Shown here: positions 37,520 to 53,712 of the stretch, piece by piece | How positions within the stretch are numbered: position 1 is the first letter of the stretch | Layout of the letters: each line of letters opens with the position of its first letter | Source of the DNA: Apostichopus japonicus | Taxonomy: Eukaryota; Echinodermata; Holothuroidea; Aspidochirotida; Stichopodidae | Direction: 5' to 3' | Length of the DNA stretch: 64,000 nucleotides | Assembly: GCF_037975245.1 (NCBI RefSeq) | Contig: NC_092569.1 | Span: 34,944,668-35,008,667, forward strand | The notes under the pieces: model-generated | What the model saw: only the letters and a program-made list of their open reading frames with translations | What the model was told of the DNA's origin: nothing | Database searches by the model: none | Program-made: the position numbers and the translations under genes

Positions 37520-40500
37520 GTGGACCGTCCACATAATCTGAGACACATGATATTGTATAACATATTGATTCTTAAGCAAAGCTCCTCTTGAATATATTCA
37601 GAAATGATCAGCTAATCTAATTAACACTGACAGCCTTCTGAACAAGGGCCAAACCCTCAAATCTCGAAATATTTCAGTTAATCATCCACTCCGTCAAACA
37701 AGGGTCTGTTTATATCCTTTATTTTCCGAAGTTGTAGGTCTGTCTATATCATGTGTCATTGAGCATAGAAAAATTGAAATTAAAAATAGATAGCCATATC
37801 ATATTAAATGAAAGTCGGCTTACCTACATTGTAATGAAACTTGATCTCAACTTTAATTGGGAACATTGGAAATGAACCACTCCTGTAAACTGACCTCAAT
37901 GACCACCGGTGCACGGGTTATGGTTGGCATTGGTGCCCCCCCCCGCACCCTTACCCCCCGACTTAAAAAGAAAAGTGAAAATAAAACTTACTATTACCCT
38001 TATCCTGTAAGATAATACTCATAACCATTCAAATATTAATTGTTTAAAACGAAGCTGTTAAGACAATAGTGTGTATTAGGATAGTAGTGTAACGTGAATG
38101 GTTTTTATACTCATCCGTAGTAAGCTGTGCATTGAGCTACATAGCCCGCCATGTCATGAATATTTATATTCAAGTGGAATGTAATTTAGGAGGGTTAAAT
38201 GCTAATTGATGTGTTTTATAGTCTTATTAAGAGAGTTATGGGTTAAGTAAATCGGTATTACCAGTGAATTTATTGTCTACAACATATCTGCATATGTTTA
38301 GGGGGATAATGTTGTTGTTGTAAATTAAATAATTAAAGAGATTTTACGTCACATGTTGTATTGTTTTATTGCTTAGTATATGTACCAGAGTGTCACCACT
38401 TACACAGATTTTGAAAATTAATCTATATTGTAAACTTGCATTCACATATACTAAAGTCTTGTACGCAGAGATTTTTTATTTTCTTGTAATTGTAATATGG
38501 CCTGGTCTCTATTTACTACGATTAACTGATACACAAGCTAACCACGACATTTCCATAAAGGAACTTTTGACAGTATTCTCTGCTGTGCTAATGGGCCCCC
38601 GGAATGCAACAGTAGTATTGACGTTTTTGTTTAATAACCCACGTCATCTCAATTGAAATATATAATCATAATTGTATAATCGGTTTATGTGGATCGTCCA
38701 CATTATATTATACGTATGATGTTGTATTGTTTATTGATTCTAAACCAAAACCGTATAATTGAAAATATTAAAAATTAATCAAGTACATTAATTCACAATA
38801 ACGGTCTTCTGAATAAGGGCTACACACCCTCAAATCTCGACAGATTCAATAAGGAATCAACCCGTCAAATATGGGTCTGTTTTATATCCTGTATTTACAG
38901 AACTCGTAGATCTGTTTAAATCATGTGTATTGAATGTATTTAATATATTCATATAGATGTATAAACGTTTTTTTTTTCTTTTTTTCTGTAACACACGTAA
39001 TCTCAATTGGAATATATAATCGTAAGTGTACGAGCGGATTATGTGGACCGTCCACATAATCTTATACACATTTCATTATATTTTTTATTGACTATAAACA
39101 AAAATTAGGGTTTTAAATTTATCAACTATATTAATTCAAAATAACTGTGTTCTAAGGAAGGACCCCGCGCCAAATATCGACAGATTCAGTAAGGAATCAA
39201 CCCGTCAAATATGGGTCTGTTTTATATCCTGTATTTACAGAACTCGTAGATCTGTTTAAATCATGTGTATTGAATGTATTTAATATATTCATATAGAAGT
39301 TTAAACGTTTTTTTTTTCTTTTTTTCTGTAACACACGTAATCTCAATTGGAATATATAATCGTAAGTGTACGAGCGGATTATGTGGACCGTCCACATAAT
39401 CTTATACACATTTCATTATATTTTTTATTGACTATAAACAAAAATTAGGGTTTTAAATTTATCAACTATATTAATTCAAAATAACTGTGTTCTAAGGAAG
39501 GACCCCGCGCCAAATATCGACAGATTCAGTAAGGAATCAACCCGTCAAATATGGGTCTGATTTATATCCTGTATTTACCGAACTCGTAGATCTGTTTAAA
39601 TCATGTGTATTGAATGTATTTAATATATTCATATAGAAGTATTAACATTTTTTTTCTGTAACACACGTAATCTCAATTGGAATATACAATCGTAAGTGTA
39701 CGAGCGGATTATGTGGACCGTCCACACAATCTTATACACATTTCATTGTATTGTTTATTGATTATAAACCAAAATTAGGGTTGAAAATTGATGAACTCTA
39801 TTAATTCAAATAAACTATGTTCTTAGGAAAGACCCCGCGCCAAATATCGACAGATTCAGTAAGGAATCAACCCGTCAAATATGGGTCTGATTTATATCCT
39901 GTATTTACCGAACTCGTAGATCTGTTTAAATCATGTGTATTGAATGTATTTAATATATTCATATAGAAGTATTAACATTTTTTTTCTGTAACACACGTAA
40001 TCTCAATTGGAATATACAATCGTAAGTGTACGAGCGGATTATGTGGACCGTCCACACAATCTTATACACATTTCATTGTATTGTTTATTGATTATAAACC
40101 AAAATTAGGGTTGAAAATTGATGAACTCTATTAATTCAAATAAACTATGTTCTTAGGAAAGACCCCGCGCCAAATATCGACAGATTCAGTAAGGAATCAA
40201 CCCGTCAAATATGGGTCTGATTTATATCCTGTATTTACCGAACTCGTAGATCTGTTTAAATCATGTGTATTGAATGTATTTAATATATTCATATAGAAGT
40301 ATTAACATTTTTTTTCTTCTGTAACACACGTATTCTCAATTGGAATATACAATCGTAAGTGTACGAGCGGATTATGTGGACCGTCCACACAATCTTATAC
40401 ACATTTCATTGTATTGTTTATTGATTATAAACCAAAATTAGGGTTGAAAATTGATGAACTCTATTAATTCAAATAAACTATGTTCTTAGGAAAGACCCCG

Positions 40501-41019
40501 CACCAAATATCGACAGATTCAGGAAGGAATCAACCCGTCAAATATGGGTCTGTTTTATTTCCTTTAATTACTGAACTCATAGATCTGTTGAAATCACGTA
40601 TCATTGAGCATATAAAGATTTATATTAAAAACAGATAACTTTATCAAATAAACATATATTTTTGCATGTCATACGGTTTACCTTTAGGCTAATATAGTCT
40701 TAACAAAACTTTATTTGGGAACATTGGGAAGAAAACAGTGTAAGCAAGCATCAACAATCCTCGTTACATGGGTTAGGATTATTATAGGAAACCCGAAAGA
40801 ATAACCCTAATCCTTAACCCTTAATATTAGTATGATAATACTGTTGACCGTTCACATAATAATTGTCTTAAAAGCAGCTTGTTAAGAAAGATCACAACCT
40901 AAATATTTTCTTTTGGTCTATAGAATGTATTTGGATAGTAGTATTAACGTTTTTGTTTTTTTTAGTAACACACGTAATCTCAATTGGAATATATAATCGT
41001 AAGTATATGAGCGTATTAT
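37520..41019 (+). repeat. Higher-order unit C1 (3500 bp, 5 standard monomers)
   Basis: Diagnostic CACTTACACAG combined with GATTAACTGATACACAAG. Standard dyads near 39043, 39383, 39713, 40043 and 40376. Confidence 0.88.
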
Positions 41020-43859
41020 GTGGACCGTCCACATAATCTGAGACACATGATATTGTATAACATATTGATTCTTAAGCAAAGCTCCTCTTGAATATATTCA
41101 GAAATGATCAGCTAATCTAATTAACACTGACAGCCTTCTGAACAAGGGCCAAACCCTCAAATCTCGAAATATTTCAGTTAATCATCCACTCCGTCAAACA
41201 AGGGTCTGTTTATATCCTTTATTTTCCGAAGTTGTAGGTCTGTCTATATCATGTGTCATTGAGCATAGAAAAATTGAAATTAAAAATAGATAGCCATATC
41301 ATATTAAATGAAAGTCGGCTTACCTACATTGTAATGAAACTTGATCTCAACTTTAATTGGGAACATTGGAAATGAACCACTCCTGTAAACTGACCTCAAT
41401 GACCACCGGTGCACGGGTTATGGTTGGCATTGGTGCCCCCCCCCCGCACCCTTACCCCCCGACTTAAAAAGAAAAGTGAAAATAAAACTTACTATTACCC
41501 TTATCCTGTAAGATAATACTCATAACCATTCAAATATTAATTGTTTAAAACGAAGCTGTTAAGACAATAGTGTGTATTAGGATAGTAGTGTAACGTGAAT
41601 GGTTTTTATACTCATCCGTAGTAAGCTGTGCATTGAGCTACATAGCCCGCCATGTCATGAATATTTATATTCAAGTGGAATGTAATTTAGGAGGGTTAAA
41701 TGCTAATTGGTGTGTTTTATAGTCTTATTAAGAGAGTTATGGGTTAAGTAAATCGGTATTACCAGTGAATTTATTGTCTACAACATATCTGCATATGTTT
41801 AGGGGGATAATGTTGTTGTTGTAAATTAAATAATTAAAGAGATTTTACGTCACATGTTGTATTGTTTTATTGCTTAGTATATGTACCAGAGTGTCACCAC
41901 TTATACAGATTTTGAAAATTAATCTATATTGTAAACTTGCATTCACATATACTAAAGTCTTGTACGCAGAGATTTTTTATTTTCTTGTAATTGTAATATG
42001 GCCTGGTCTCTATTTACTACGATTAACTGATACACAAGCTAACCACGACATTTCCATAAAGGAACTTTTGACAGTATTCTCTGCTGTGCTAATGGGCCCC
42101 CGGAATGCAACAGTAGTATTGACGTTTTTGTTTAATAACCCACGTCATCTCAATTGAAATATATAATCATAATTGTATAATCGGTTTATGTGGATCGTCC
42201 ACATTATATTATACGTATGATGTTGTATTGTTTATTGATTCTAAACCAAAACCGTATAATTGAAAATATTAAAAATTAATCAAGTACATTAATTCACAAT
42301 AACGGTCTTCTGAATAAGGGCTACACACCCTCAAATCTCGACAGATTCAATAAGGAATCAACCCGTCAAATATGGGTCTGTTTTATATCCTGTATTTACA
42401 GAACTCGTAGATCTGTTTAAATCATGTGTATTGAATGTATTTAATATATTCATATAGATGTATAAACGTTTTTTTTTTTCTTTTTTTCTGTAACACACGT
42501 AATCTCAATTGGAATATATAATCGTAAGTGTACGAGCGGATTATGTGGACCGTCCACATAATCTTATACACATTTCATTATATTTTTTATTGACTATAAA
42601 CAAAAATTAGGGTTTTAAATTTATCAACTATATTAATTCAAAATAACTGTGTTCTAAGGAAGGACCCCGCGCCAAATATCGACAGATTCAGTAAGGAATC
42701 AACCCGTCAAATATGGGTCTGTTTTATATCCTGTATTTACAGAACTCGTAGATCTGTTTAAATCATGTGTATTGAATGTATTTAATATATTCATATAGAA
42801 GTTTAAACGTTTCTTTCTTCTTTTTTTCTGTAACACACGTAATCTCAATTGGAATATATAATCGTAAGTGTACGAGCGGATTATGTGGACAGTCCACACA
42901 ATCTTATACACATTTCATTGTATTGTTTATTGATTATAAACCAAAATTACGGTTGAAAATTGATGAACTCTATTAATTCAAATAAACTATGTTCTTAGGA
43001 AAGACCCCGCACCAAATATCGACAGATTCAGTAAAGGATCAATCCGTCAAATATGGGTCTGTTTTATATCCTGTATTTACCGAACTCGTAGATCTGTTTA
43101 AATCATGTGTATTGAATGTATTTAATATATTCATATAGAAGTATTAACATTTTTTTTTCTGTAACACACGTATTCTCAATTGGAATATACAATCGTAAGT
43201 GTACGAGCGGATTATGTGGACCGTCCACACAATCTTATACACATTTCATTGTATTGTTTATTGATTATAAACCAAAATTAGGGTTGAAAATTGATGAACT
43301 CTATTAATTCAAATAAACTATGTTCTTAGGAAAGACCCCGCACCAAATATCGACAGATTCAGGAAGGAATCAACCCGTCAAATATGGGTCTGTTTTATTT
43401 CCTTTAATTACTGAACTCATAGATCTGTTGAAATCACGTATCATTGAGCATATAAAGATTTATATTAAAAACAGATAACTTTATCAAATAAACATATATT
43501 TTTGCATGTCATACGGTTTACCTTTAGGCTAATATAGTCTTAACAAAACTTTATTTGGGAACATTGGGAAGAAGAAAGTGTAAGCAAGCATCAACAATCC
43601 TCGTTACATGGGTTAGGATTATTATAGGAAACCCGAAAGAATAACCCTAATCCTTAACCCTTAATATTAGTATGATAATACTGTTGACCGTTCACATAAT
43701 AATTGTCTTAAAAGCAGCTTGTTAAGAAAGATCACAACCTAAATATTTTCTTTTGGTCTATAGAATGTATTTGGATAGTAGTATTAACGTTTTTGTTTTT
43801 TTTAGTAACACACGTAATCTCATTTGGAATATATAATCGTAAGTATATGAGCGTATTAT
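41020..43859 (+). repeat. Higher-order unit D1 (2840 bp, 3 standard monomers)
   Basis: The shortest unit type. Diagnostic CACTTATACAG, a dyad whose centre base is A not C (GTGGACAGTCCAC at 42885), CAGTAAAGGATCAATCCG at about 43,029 and GAAGAAGAAAGTGTAAGC at about 43,568. Standard dyads at 42545, 42885 and 43216. Confidence 0.88.
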
Positions 43860-46800
43860 GTGGACCGTCCACATAATCTGAGACACATGATATTGTATAA
43901 CATATTGATTCTTAAGCAAAGCTCCTCTTGAATATATTCAGAAATGATCAGCTAATCTAATTAACACTGACAGCCTTCTGAACAAGGGCCAAACCCTCAA
44001 ATCTCGAAATATTTCAGTTAATCATCCACTCCGTCAAACAAGGGTCTGTTTATATCCTTTATTTTCCGAAGTTGTAGGTCTGTCTATATCATGTGTCATT
44101 GAGCATAGAAAAATTAAAATTAAAAATAGATAGCCATATCATATTAAATGAAAGTCGGCTTACCTACATTGTAATGAAACTTGATCTCAACTTTAATTGG
44201 GAACATTGGAAATGAACCACTCCTGTAAACTGACCTCAATGACCACCGGTGCACGGGTTATGGTTGGCATTGGTGCCCCCCCCCCCGCACCCTTACCCCC
44301 CGACTTAAAAAGAAAAGTGAAAATAAAACTTACTATTACCCTTATCCTGTAAGATAATACTCATAACCATTCAAATATTAATTGTTTAAAACGAAGCTGT
44401 TAAGACAATAGTGTGTATTAGGATAGTAGTGTAACGTGAATGGTTTTTATACTCATCCGTAGTAAGCTGTGCATTGAGCTGCATAGCCCGCCATGTCATG
44501 AATATTTATATTCAAGTGGAATGTAATTTAGGAGGGTTAAATGCTAATTGATGTGTTTTATAGTCTTATTAAGAGAGTTATGGGTTAAGTAAATCGGTAT
44601 TACCAGTGAATTTATTGTCTACAACATATCTGCATATGTTTAGGGGGATAATGTTGTTGTTGTAAATTAAATAGTTAAAAAGATTTTACGTCACATGTTG
44701 TATTGTTTTATTGCTTAGTATATGTACCAGAGTGTCACCACTAACACAGATTTTGAAAATTAATCTATATTGTAAACTTGCATTCACATATACTAAAGTC
44801 TTGTACGCAGAGATTTTTTATTTTCTTGTAATTGTAATATGGCCTGGTCTCTATTTACTACGGTTAACTGATACCTAAGCTAACCACGACATTTCCATAA
44901 AGGAACTTTTGACAGTATTCTCTGCTGTGCTAATGGGCCCCCGGAATGCAACAGTAGTATTGACGTTTTTGTTTAATAACCCACGTCATCTCAATTGAAA
45001 TATATAATCATAATTGTATAATCGGTTTATGTGGATCGTCCACATTATATTATACGTATGATGTTGTATTGTTTATTGATTCTAAACCAAAACCGTATAA
45101 TTGAAAATATTAAAAATTAATCAAGTACATTAATTCACAATAACGGTCTTCTGAATAAGGGCTACACACCCTCAAATCTCGACAGATTCAATAAGGAATC
45201 AACCCGTCAAATATGGGTCTGTTTTATATCCTGTATTTACAGAACTCGTAGATCTGTTTAAATCATGTGTATTGAATGTATTTAATATATTCATATAGAT
45301 GTATAAACGTTTTTTTTTTTTTTTTTTTCTGTAACACACGTAATCTCAATTGGAATATATAATCGTAAGTGTACGAGCGGATTATGTGGACCGTCCACAT
45401 AATCTTATACACATTTCATTATATTTTTTATTGACTATAAACAAAAATTAGGGTTGAAAATTTATCAACTATATTAATTCAAAATAACTGTGTTCTAAGG
45501 AAGGACCCCGCGCCAAATATCGACAGATTCAGTAAGGAATCAACCCGTCAAATATGGGTCTGTTTTATATCCTGTATTTACAGAACTCGTAGATCTGTTT
45601 AAATCATGTGTATTGAATGTATTTAATATATTCATATAGAAGTTTAAACGTTTTTTTTTTCTTTTTTTCTGTAACACACGTAATCTCAATTGGAATATAT
45701 AATCGTAAGTGTACGAGCGGATTATGTGGACCGTCCACATAATCTTATACACATTTCATTATATTTTTTATTGACTATAAACAAAAATTAGGGTTTTAAA
45801 TTTATCAACTATATTAATTCAAAATAACTGTGTTCTAAGGAAGGACCCCGCGCCAAATATCGACAGATTCAGTAAGGAATCAACCCGTCAAATATGGGTC
45901 TGATTTATATCCTGTATTTACCGAACTCGTAGATCTGTTTAAATCATGTGTATTGAATGTATTTAATATATTCATATAGAAGTATTAACATTTTTTTTCT
46001 TCTGTAACACACGTAATCTCAATTGGAATATACAATCGTAAGTGTACGAGCGGATTATGTGGACCGTCCACACAATCTTATACACATTTCATTGTATTGT
46101 TTATTGATTATAAACCAAAATTAGGGTTGAAAATTGATGAACTCTATTAATTCAAATAAACTATGTTCTTAGGAAAGACCCCGCGCCAAATATCGACAGA
46201 TTCAGTAAGGAATCAACCCGTCAAATATGGGTCTGTTTTATTTCCTTTAATTACTGAACTCATAGATCTGTTTAAATCATGTGTATTGAATGTATTTAAT
46301 ATATTCATATAGAAGTATTAACATTTTTTTTCTGTAACACACGTAATCTCAATTGGAATATACAATCGTAAGTGTACGAGCGGATTATGTGGACCGTCCA
46401 CACAATCTTATACACATTTCATTGTATTGTTTATTGATTATAAACCAAAATTAGGGTTGAAAATTGATGAACTCTATTAATTCAAATAAACTATGTTCTT
46501 AGGAAAGACCCCGCGCCAAATATCGACAGATTCAGTAAGGAATCAACCCGTCAAATATGGGTCTGATTTATATCCTGTATTTACCGAACTCGTAGATCTG
46601 TTTAAATCATGTGTATTGAATGTATTTAATATATTCATATAGAAGTATTAACATTTTTTTTCTTCTGTAACACACGTATTCTCAATTGGAATATACAATC
46701 GTAAGTGTACGAGCGGATTATGTGGACCGTCCACACAATCTTATACACATTTCATTGTATTGTTTATTGATTATAAACCAAAATTAGGGTTGAAAATTGA

Positions 46801-47365
46801 TGAACTCTATTAATTCAAATAAACTATGTTCTTAGGAAAGACCCCGCACCAAATATCGACAGATTCAGGAAGGAATCAACCCGTCAAATATGGGTCTGTT
46901 TTATTTCCTTTAATTACTGAACTCATAGATCTGTTGAAATCACGTATCATTGAGCATATAAAGATTTATATTAAAAACAGATAACTTTATCAAATAAACA
47001 TATATTTTTGCATGTCATACGGTTTACCTTTAGGCTAATATAGTCTTAACAAAACTTTATTTGGGAACATTGGGAAGAAAACAGTGTAAGCAAGCATCAA
47101 CAATCCTCGTTACATGGGTTAGGATTATTATAGGAAACCCGAAAGAATAACCCTAATCCTTAACCCTTAATATTAGTATGATAATACTGTTGACCGTTCA
47201 CATAATAATTGTCTTAAAAGCAGCTTGTTAAGAAAGATCACAACCTAAATATTTTCTTTTGGTCTATAGAATGTATTTGGATAGTAGTATTAACGTTTTT
47301 GTTTTTTTTAGTAACACACGTAATCTCAATTGGAATATATAATCGTAAGTATATGAGCGTATTAT
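43860..47365 (+). repeat. Higher-order unit B3 (3506 bp, 5 standard monomers, one hybrid)
   Basis: The first half carries CACTAACACAG, GAGCTGCATAGC and AATAGTTAAAAAG, shared with the unit at 53,713. The second half carries the same hybrid monomer as B2 (about 46,220-46,290). Confidence 0.88.
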
Positions 47366-50300
47366 GTGGACCGTCCACATAATCTGAGACACATGATATT
47401 GTATAACATATTGATTCTTAAGCAAAGCTCCTCTTGAATATATTCAGAAATGATCAGCTAATCTAATTAACACTGACAGCCTTCTGAACAAGGGCCAAAC
47501 CCTCAAATCTCGAAATATTTCAGTTAATCATCCACTCCGTCAAACAAGGGTCTGTTTATATCCTTTATTTTCCGAAGTTGTAGGTCTGTCTATATCATGT
47601 GTCATTGAGCATAGAAAAATTGAAATTAAAAATAGATAGCCATATCATATTAAATGAAAGTCGGCTTACCTACATTGTAATGAAACTTGATCTCAACTTT
47701 AATTGGGAACATTGGAAATGAACCACTCCTGTAAACTGACCTCAATGACCACCGGTGCACGGGTTATGGTTGGCATTGGTGCCCCCCCCCCCGCACCCTT
47801 ACCCCCCGACTTAAAAAGAAAAGTGAAAATAAAACTTACTATTACCCTTATCCTGTAAGATAATACTCATAACCATTCAAATATTAATTGTTTAAAACGA
47901 AGCTGTTAAGACAATAGTGTGTATTAGGATAGTAGTGTAACGTGAATGGTTTTTATACTCATCCGTAGTAAGCTGTGCATTGAGCTACATAGCCCGCCAT
48001 GTCATGAATATTTATATTCAAGTGGAATGTAATTTAGGAGGGTTAAATGCTAATTGATGTGTTTTATAGTCTTATTAAGAGAGTTATGGGTTAAGTAAAT
48101 CGGTATTACCAGTGAATTTATTGTCTACAACATATCTGCATATGTTTAGGGGGATAATGTTGTTGTTGTAAATTAAATAATTAAAGAGATTTTACGTCAC
48201 ATGTTGTATTGTTTTATTGCTTAGTATATGTACCAGAGTGTCACCACTTACACAGATTTTGAAAATTAATCTATATTGTAAACTTGCATTCACATATACT
48301 AAAGTCTTGTACGCAGAGATTTTTTATTTTCTTGTAATTGTAATATGGCCTGGTCTCTATTTACTACGATTAACTGATACACAAGCTAACCACGACATTT
48401 CCATAAAGGAACTTTTGACAGTATTCTCTGCTGTGCTAATGGGCCCCCGGAATGCAACAGTAGTATTGACGTTTTTGTTTAATAACCCACGTCATCTCAA
48501 TTGAAATATATAATCATAATTGTATAATCGGTTTATGTGGATCGTCCACATTATATTATACGTATGATGTTGTATTGTTTATTGATTCTAAACCAAAACC
48601 GTATAATTGAAAATATTAAAAATTAATCAAGTACATTAATTCACAATAACGGTCTTCTGAATAAGGGCTACACACCCTCAAATCTCGACAGATTCAATAA
48701 GGAATCAACCCGTCAAATATGGGTCTGTTTTATATCCTGTATTTACAGAACTCGTAGATCTGTTTAAATCATGTGTATTGAATGTATTTAATATATTCAT
48801 ATAGATGTATAAACGTTTTTTTTTTCTTTTTTTCTGTAACACACGTAATCTCAATTGGAATATATAATCGTAAGTGTACGAGCGGATTATGTGGACCGTC
48901 CACATAATCTTATACACATTTCATTATATTTTTTATTGACTATAAACAAAAATTAGGGTTTTAAATTTATCAACTATATTAATTCAAAATAACTGTGTTC
49001 TAAGGAAGGACCCCGCGCCAAATATCGACAGATTCAGTAAGGAATCAACCCGTCAAATATGGGTCTGTTTTATATCCTGTATTTACAGAACTCGTAGATC
49101 TGTTTAAATCATGTGTATTGAATGTATTTAATATATTCATATAGAAGTTTAAACGTTTTTTTTTTCTTTTTTTCTGTAACACACGTAATCTCAATTGGAA
49201 TATATAATCGTAAGTGTACGAGCGGATTATGTGGACCGTCCACATAATCTTATACACATTTCATTATATTTTTTATTGACTATAAACAAAAATTAGGGTT
49301 TTAAATTTATCAACTATATTAATTCAAAATAACTGTGTTCTAAGGAAGGACCCCGCGCCAAATATCGACAGATTCAGTAAGGAATCAACCCGTCAAATAT
49401 GGGTCTGATTTATATCCTGTATTTACCGAACTCGTAGATCTGTTTAAATCATGTGTATTGAATGTATTTAATATATTCATATAGAAGTATTAACATTTTT
49501 TTTCTTCTGTAACACACGTAATCTCAATTGGAATATACAATCGTAAGTGTACGAGCGGATTATGTGGACCGTCCACACAATCTTATACACATTTCATTGT
49601 ATTGTTTATTGATTATAAACCAAAATTAGGGTTGAAAATTGATGAACTCTATTAATTCAAATAAACTATGTTCTTAGGAAAGACCCCGCGCCAAATATCG
49701 ACAGATTCAGTAAGGAATCAACCCGTCAAATATGGGTCTGATTTATATCCTGTATTTACCGAACTCGTAGATCTGTTTAAATCATGTGTATTGAATGTAT
49801 TTAATATATTCATATAGAAGTATTAACATTTTTTTTCTGTAACACACGTAATCTCAATTGGAATATACAATCGTAAGTGTACGAGCGGATTATGTGGACC
49901 GTCCACACAATCTTATACACATTTCATTGTATTGTTTATTGATTATAAACCAAAATTAGGGTTGAAAATTGATGAACTCTATTAATTCAAATAAACTATG
50001 TTCTTAGGAAAGACCCCGCGCCAAATATCGACAGATTCAGTAAGGAATCAACCCGTCAAATATGGGTCTGATTTATATCCTGTATTTACCGAACTCGTAG
50101 ATCTGTTTAAATCATGTGTATTGAATGTATTTAATATATTCATATAGAAGTATTAACATTTTTTTTCTTCTGTAACACACGTATTCTCAATTGGAATATA
50201 CAATCGTAAGTGTACGAGCGGATTATGTGGACCGTCCACACAATCTTATACACATTTCATTGTATTGTTTATTGATTATAAACCAAAATTAGGGTTGAAA

Positions 50301-50870
50301 ATTGATGAACTCTATTAATTCAAATAAACTATGTTCTTAGGAAAGACCCCGCACCAAATATCGACAGATTCAGGAAGGAATCAACCCGTCAAATATGGGT
50401 CTGTTTTATTTCCTTTAATTACTGAACTCATAGATCTGTTGAAATCACGTATCATTGAGCATATAAAGATTTATATTAAAAACAGATAACTTTATCAAAT
50501 AAACATATATTTTTGCATGTCATACGGTTTACCTTTAGGCTAATATAGTCTTAACAAAACTTTATTTGGGAACATTGGGAAGAAAACAGTGTAAGCAAGC
50601 ATCAACAATCCTCGTTACATGGGTTAGGATTATTATAGGAAACCCGAAAGAATAACCCTAATCCTTAACCCTTAATATTAGTATGATAATACTGTTGACC
50701 GTTCACATAATAATTGTCTTAAAAGCAGCTTGTTAAGAAAGATCACAACCTAAATATTTTCTTTTGGTCTATAGAATGTATTTGGATAGTAGTATTAACG
50801 TTTTTGTTTTTTTTAGTAACACACGTAATCTCAATTGGAATATATAATCGTAAGTATATGAGCGTATTAT
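47366..50870 (+). repeat. Higher-order unit C2 (3505 bp, 5 standard monomers)
   Basis: Same diagnostic bases as C1. It begins the second copy of the ~9.85-kb block. Confidence 0.88.
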
Positions 50871-53712
50871 GTGGACCGTCCACATAATCTGAGACACATG
50901 ATATTGTATAACATATTGATTCTTAAGCAAAGCTCCTCTTGAATATATTCAGAAATGATCAGCTAATCTAATTAACACTGACAGCCTTCTGAACAAGGGC
51001 CAAACCCTCAAATCTCGAAATATTTCAGTTAATCATCCACTCCGTCAAACAAGGGTCTGTTTATATCCTTTATTTTCCGAAGTTGTAGGTCTGTCTATAT
51101 CATGTGTCATTGAGCATAGAAAAATTGAAATTAAAAATAGATAGCCATATCATATTAAATGAAAGTCGGCTTACCTACATTGTAATGAAACTTGATCTCA
51201 ACTTTAATTGGGAACATTGGAAATGAACCACTCCTGTAAACTGACCTCAATGACCACCGGTGCACGGGTTATGGTTGGCATTGGTGCCCCCCCCCCCCGC
51301 ACCCTTACCCCCCGACTTAAAAAGAAAAGTGAAAATAAAACTTACTATTACCCTTATCCTGTAAGATAATACTCATAACCATTCAAATATTAATTGTTTA
51401 AAACGAAGCTGTTAAGACAATAGTGTGTATTAGGATAGTAGTGTAACGTGAATGGTTTTTATACTCATCCGTAGTAAGCTGTGCATTGAGCTACATAGCC
51501 CGCCATGTCATGAATATTTATATTCAAGTGGAATGTAATTTAGGAGGGTTAAATGCTAATTGGTGTGTTTTATAGTCTTATTAAGAGAGTTATGGGTTAA
51601 GTAAATCAGTATTACCAGTGAATTTATTGTCTACAACATATCTGCATATGTTTAGGGGGATAATGTTGTTGTTGTAAATTAAATAATTAAAGAGATTTTA
51701 CGTCACATGTTGTATTGTTTTATTGCTTAGTATATGTACCAGAGTGTCACCACTTATACAGATTTTGAAAATTAATCTATATTGTAAACTTGCATTCACA
51801 TATACTAAAGTCTTGTACGCAGAGATTTTTTATTTTCTTGTAATTGTAATATGGCCTGGTCTCTATTTACTACGATTAACTGATACACAAGCTAACCACG
51901 ACATTTCCATAAAGGAACTTTTGACAGTATTCTCTGCTGTGCTAATGGGCCCCCGGAATGCAACAGTAGTATTGACGTTTTTGTTTAATAACCCACGTCA
52001 TCTCAATTGAAATATATAATCATAATTGTATAATCGGTTTATGTGGATCGTCCACATTATATTATACGTATGATGTTGTATTGTTTATTGATTCTAAACC
52101 AAAACCGTATAATTGAAAATATTAAAAATTAATCAAGTACATTAATTCACAATAACGGTCTTCTGAATAAGGGCTACACACCCTCAAATCTCGACAGATT
52201 CAATAAGGAATCAACCCGTCAAATATGGGTCTGTTTTATATCCTGTATTTACAGAACTCGTAGATCTGTTTAAATCATGTGTATTGAATGTATTTAATAT
52301 ATTCATATAGATGTATAAACGTTTTTTTTTTTCTTTTTTTCTGTAACACACGTAATCTCAATTGGAATATATAATCGTAAGTGTACGAGCGGATTATGTG
52401 GACCGTCCACATAATCTTATACACATTTCATTATATTTTTTATTGACTATAAACAAAAATTAGGGTTTTAAATTTATCAACTATATTAATTCAAAATAAC
52501 TGTGTTCTAAGGAAGGACCCCGCGCCAAATATCGACAGATTCAGTAAGGAATCAACCCGTCAAATATGGGTCTGTTTTATATCCTGTATTTACAGAACTC
52601 GTAGATCTGTTTAAATCATGTGTATTGAATGTATTTAATATATTCATATAGAAGTTTAAACGTTTCTTTCTTCTTTTTTTCTGTAACACACGTAATCTCA
52701 ATTGGAATATATAATCGTAAGTGTACGAGCGGATTATGTGGACAGTCCACACAATCTTATACACATTTCATTGTATTGTTTATTGATTATAAACCAAAAT
52801 TACGGTTGAAAATTGATGAACTCTATTAATTCAAATAAACTATGTTCTTAGGAAAGACCCCGCACCAAATATCGACAGATTCAGTAAAGGATCAATCCGT
52901 CAAATATGGGTCTGTTTTATATCCTGTATTTACCGAACTCGTAGATCTGTTTAAATCATGTGTATTGAATGTATTTAATATATTCATATAGAAGTATTAA
53001 CATTTTTTTTTCTGTAACACACGTATTCTCAATTGGAATATACAATCGTAAGTGTACGAGCGGATTATGTGGACCGTCCACACAATCTTATACACATTTC
53101 ATTGTATTGTTTATTGATTATAAACCAAAATTAGGGTTGAAAATTGATGAACTCTATTAATTCAAATAAACTATGTTCTTAGGAAAGACCCCGCACCAAA
53201 TATCGACAGATTCAGGAAGGAATCAACCCGTCAAATATGGGTCTGTTTTATTTCCTTTAATTACTGAACTCATAGATCTGTTGAAATCACGTATCATTGA
53301 GCATATAAAGATTTATATTAAAAACAGATAACTTTATCAAATAAACATATATTTTTGCATGTCATACGGTTTACCTTTAGGCTAATATAGTCTTAACAAA
53401 ACTTTATTTGGGAACATTGGGAAGAAGAAAGTGTAAGCAAGCATCAACAATCCTCGTTACATGGGTTAGGATTATTATAGGAAACCCGAAAGAATAACCC
53501 TAATCCTTAACCCTTAATATTAGTATGATAATACTGTTGACCGTTCACATAATAATTGTCTTAAAAGCAGCTTGTTAAGAAAGATCACAACCTAAATATT
53601 TTCTTTTGGTCTATAGAATGTATTTGGATAGTAGTATTAACGTTTTTGTTTTTTTTAGTAACACACGTAATCTCATTTGGAATATATAATCGTAAGTATA
53701 TGAGCGTATTAT
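50871..53712 (+). repeat. Higher-order unit D2 (2842 bp, 3 standard monomers)
   Basis: Shares all D1 markers, including the A-centred dyad (about 52,738), CAGTAAAGGATCAATCCG and GAAGAAGAAAGTGTAAGC. Confidence 0.88.
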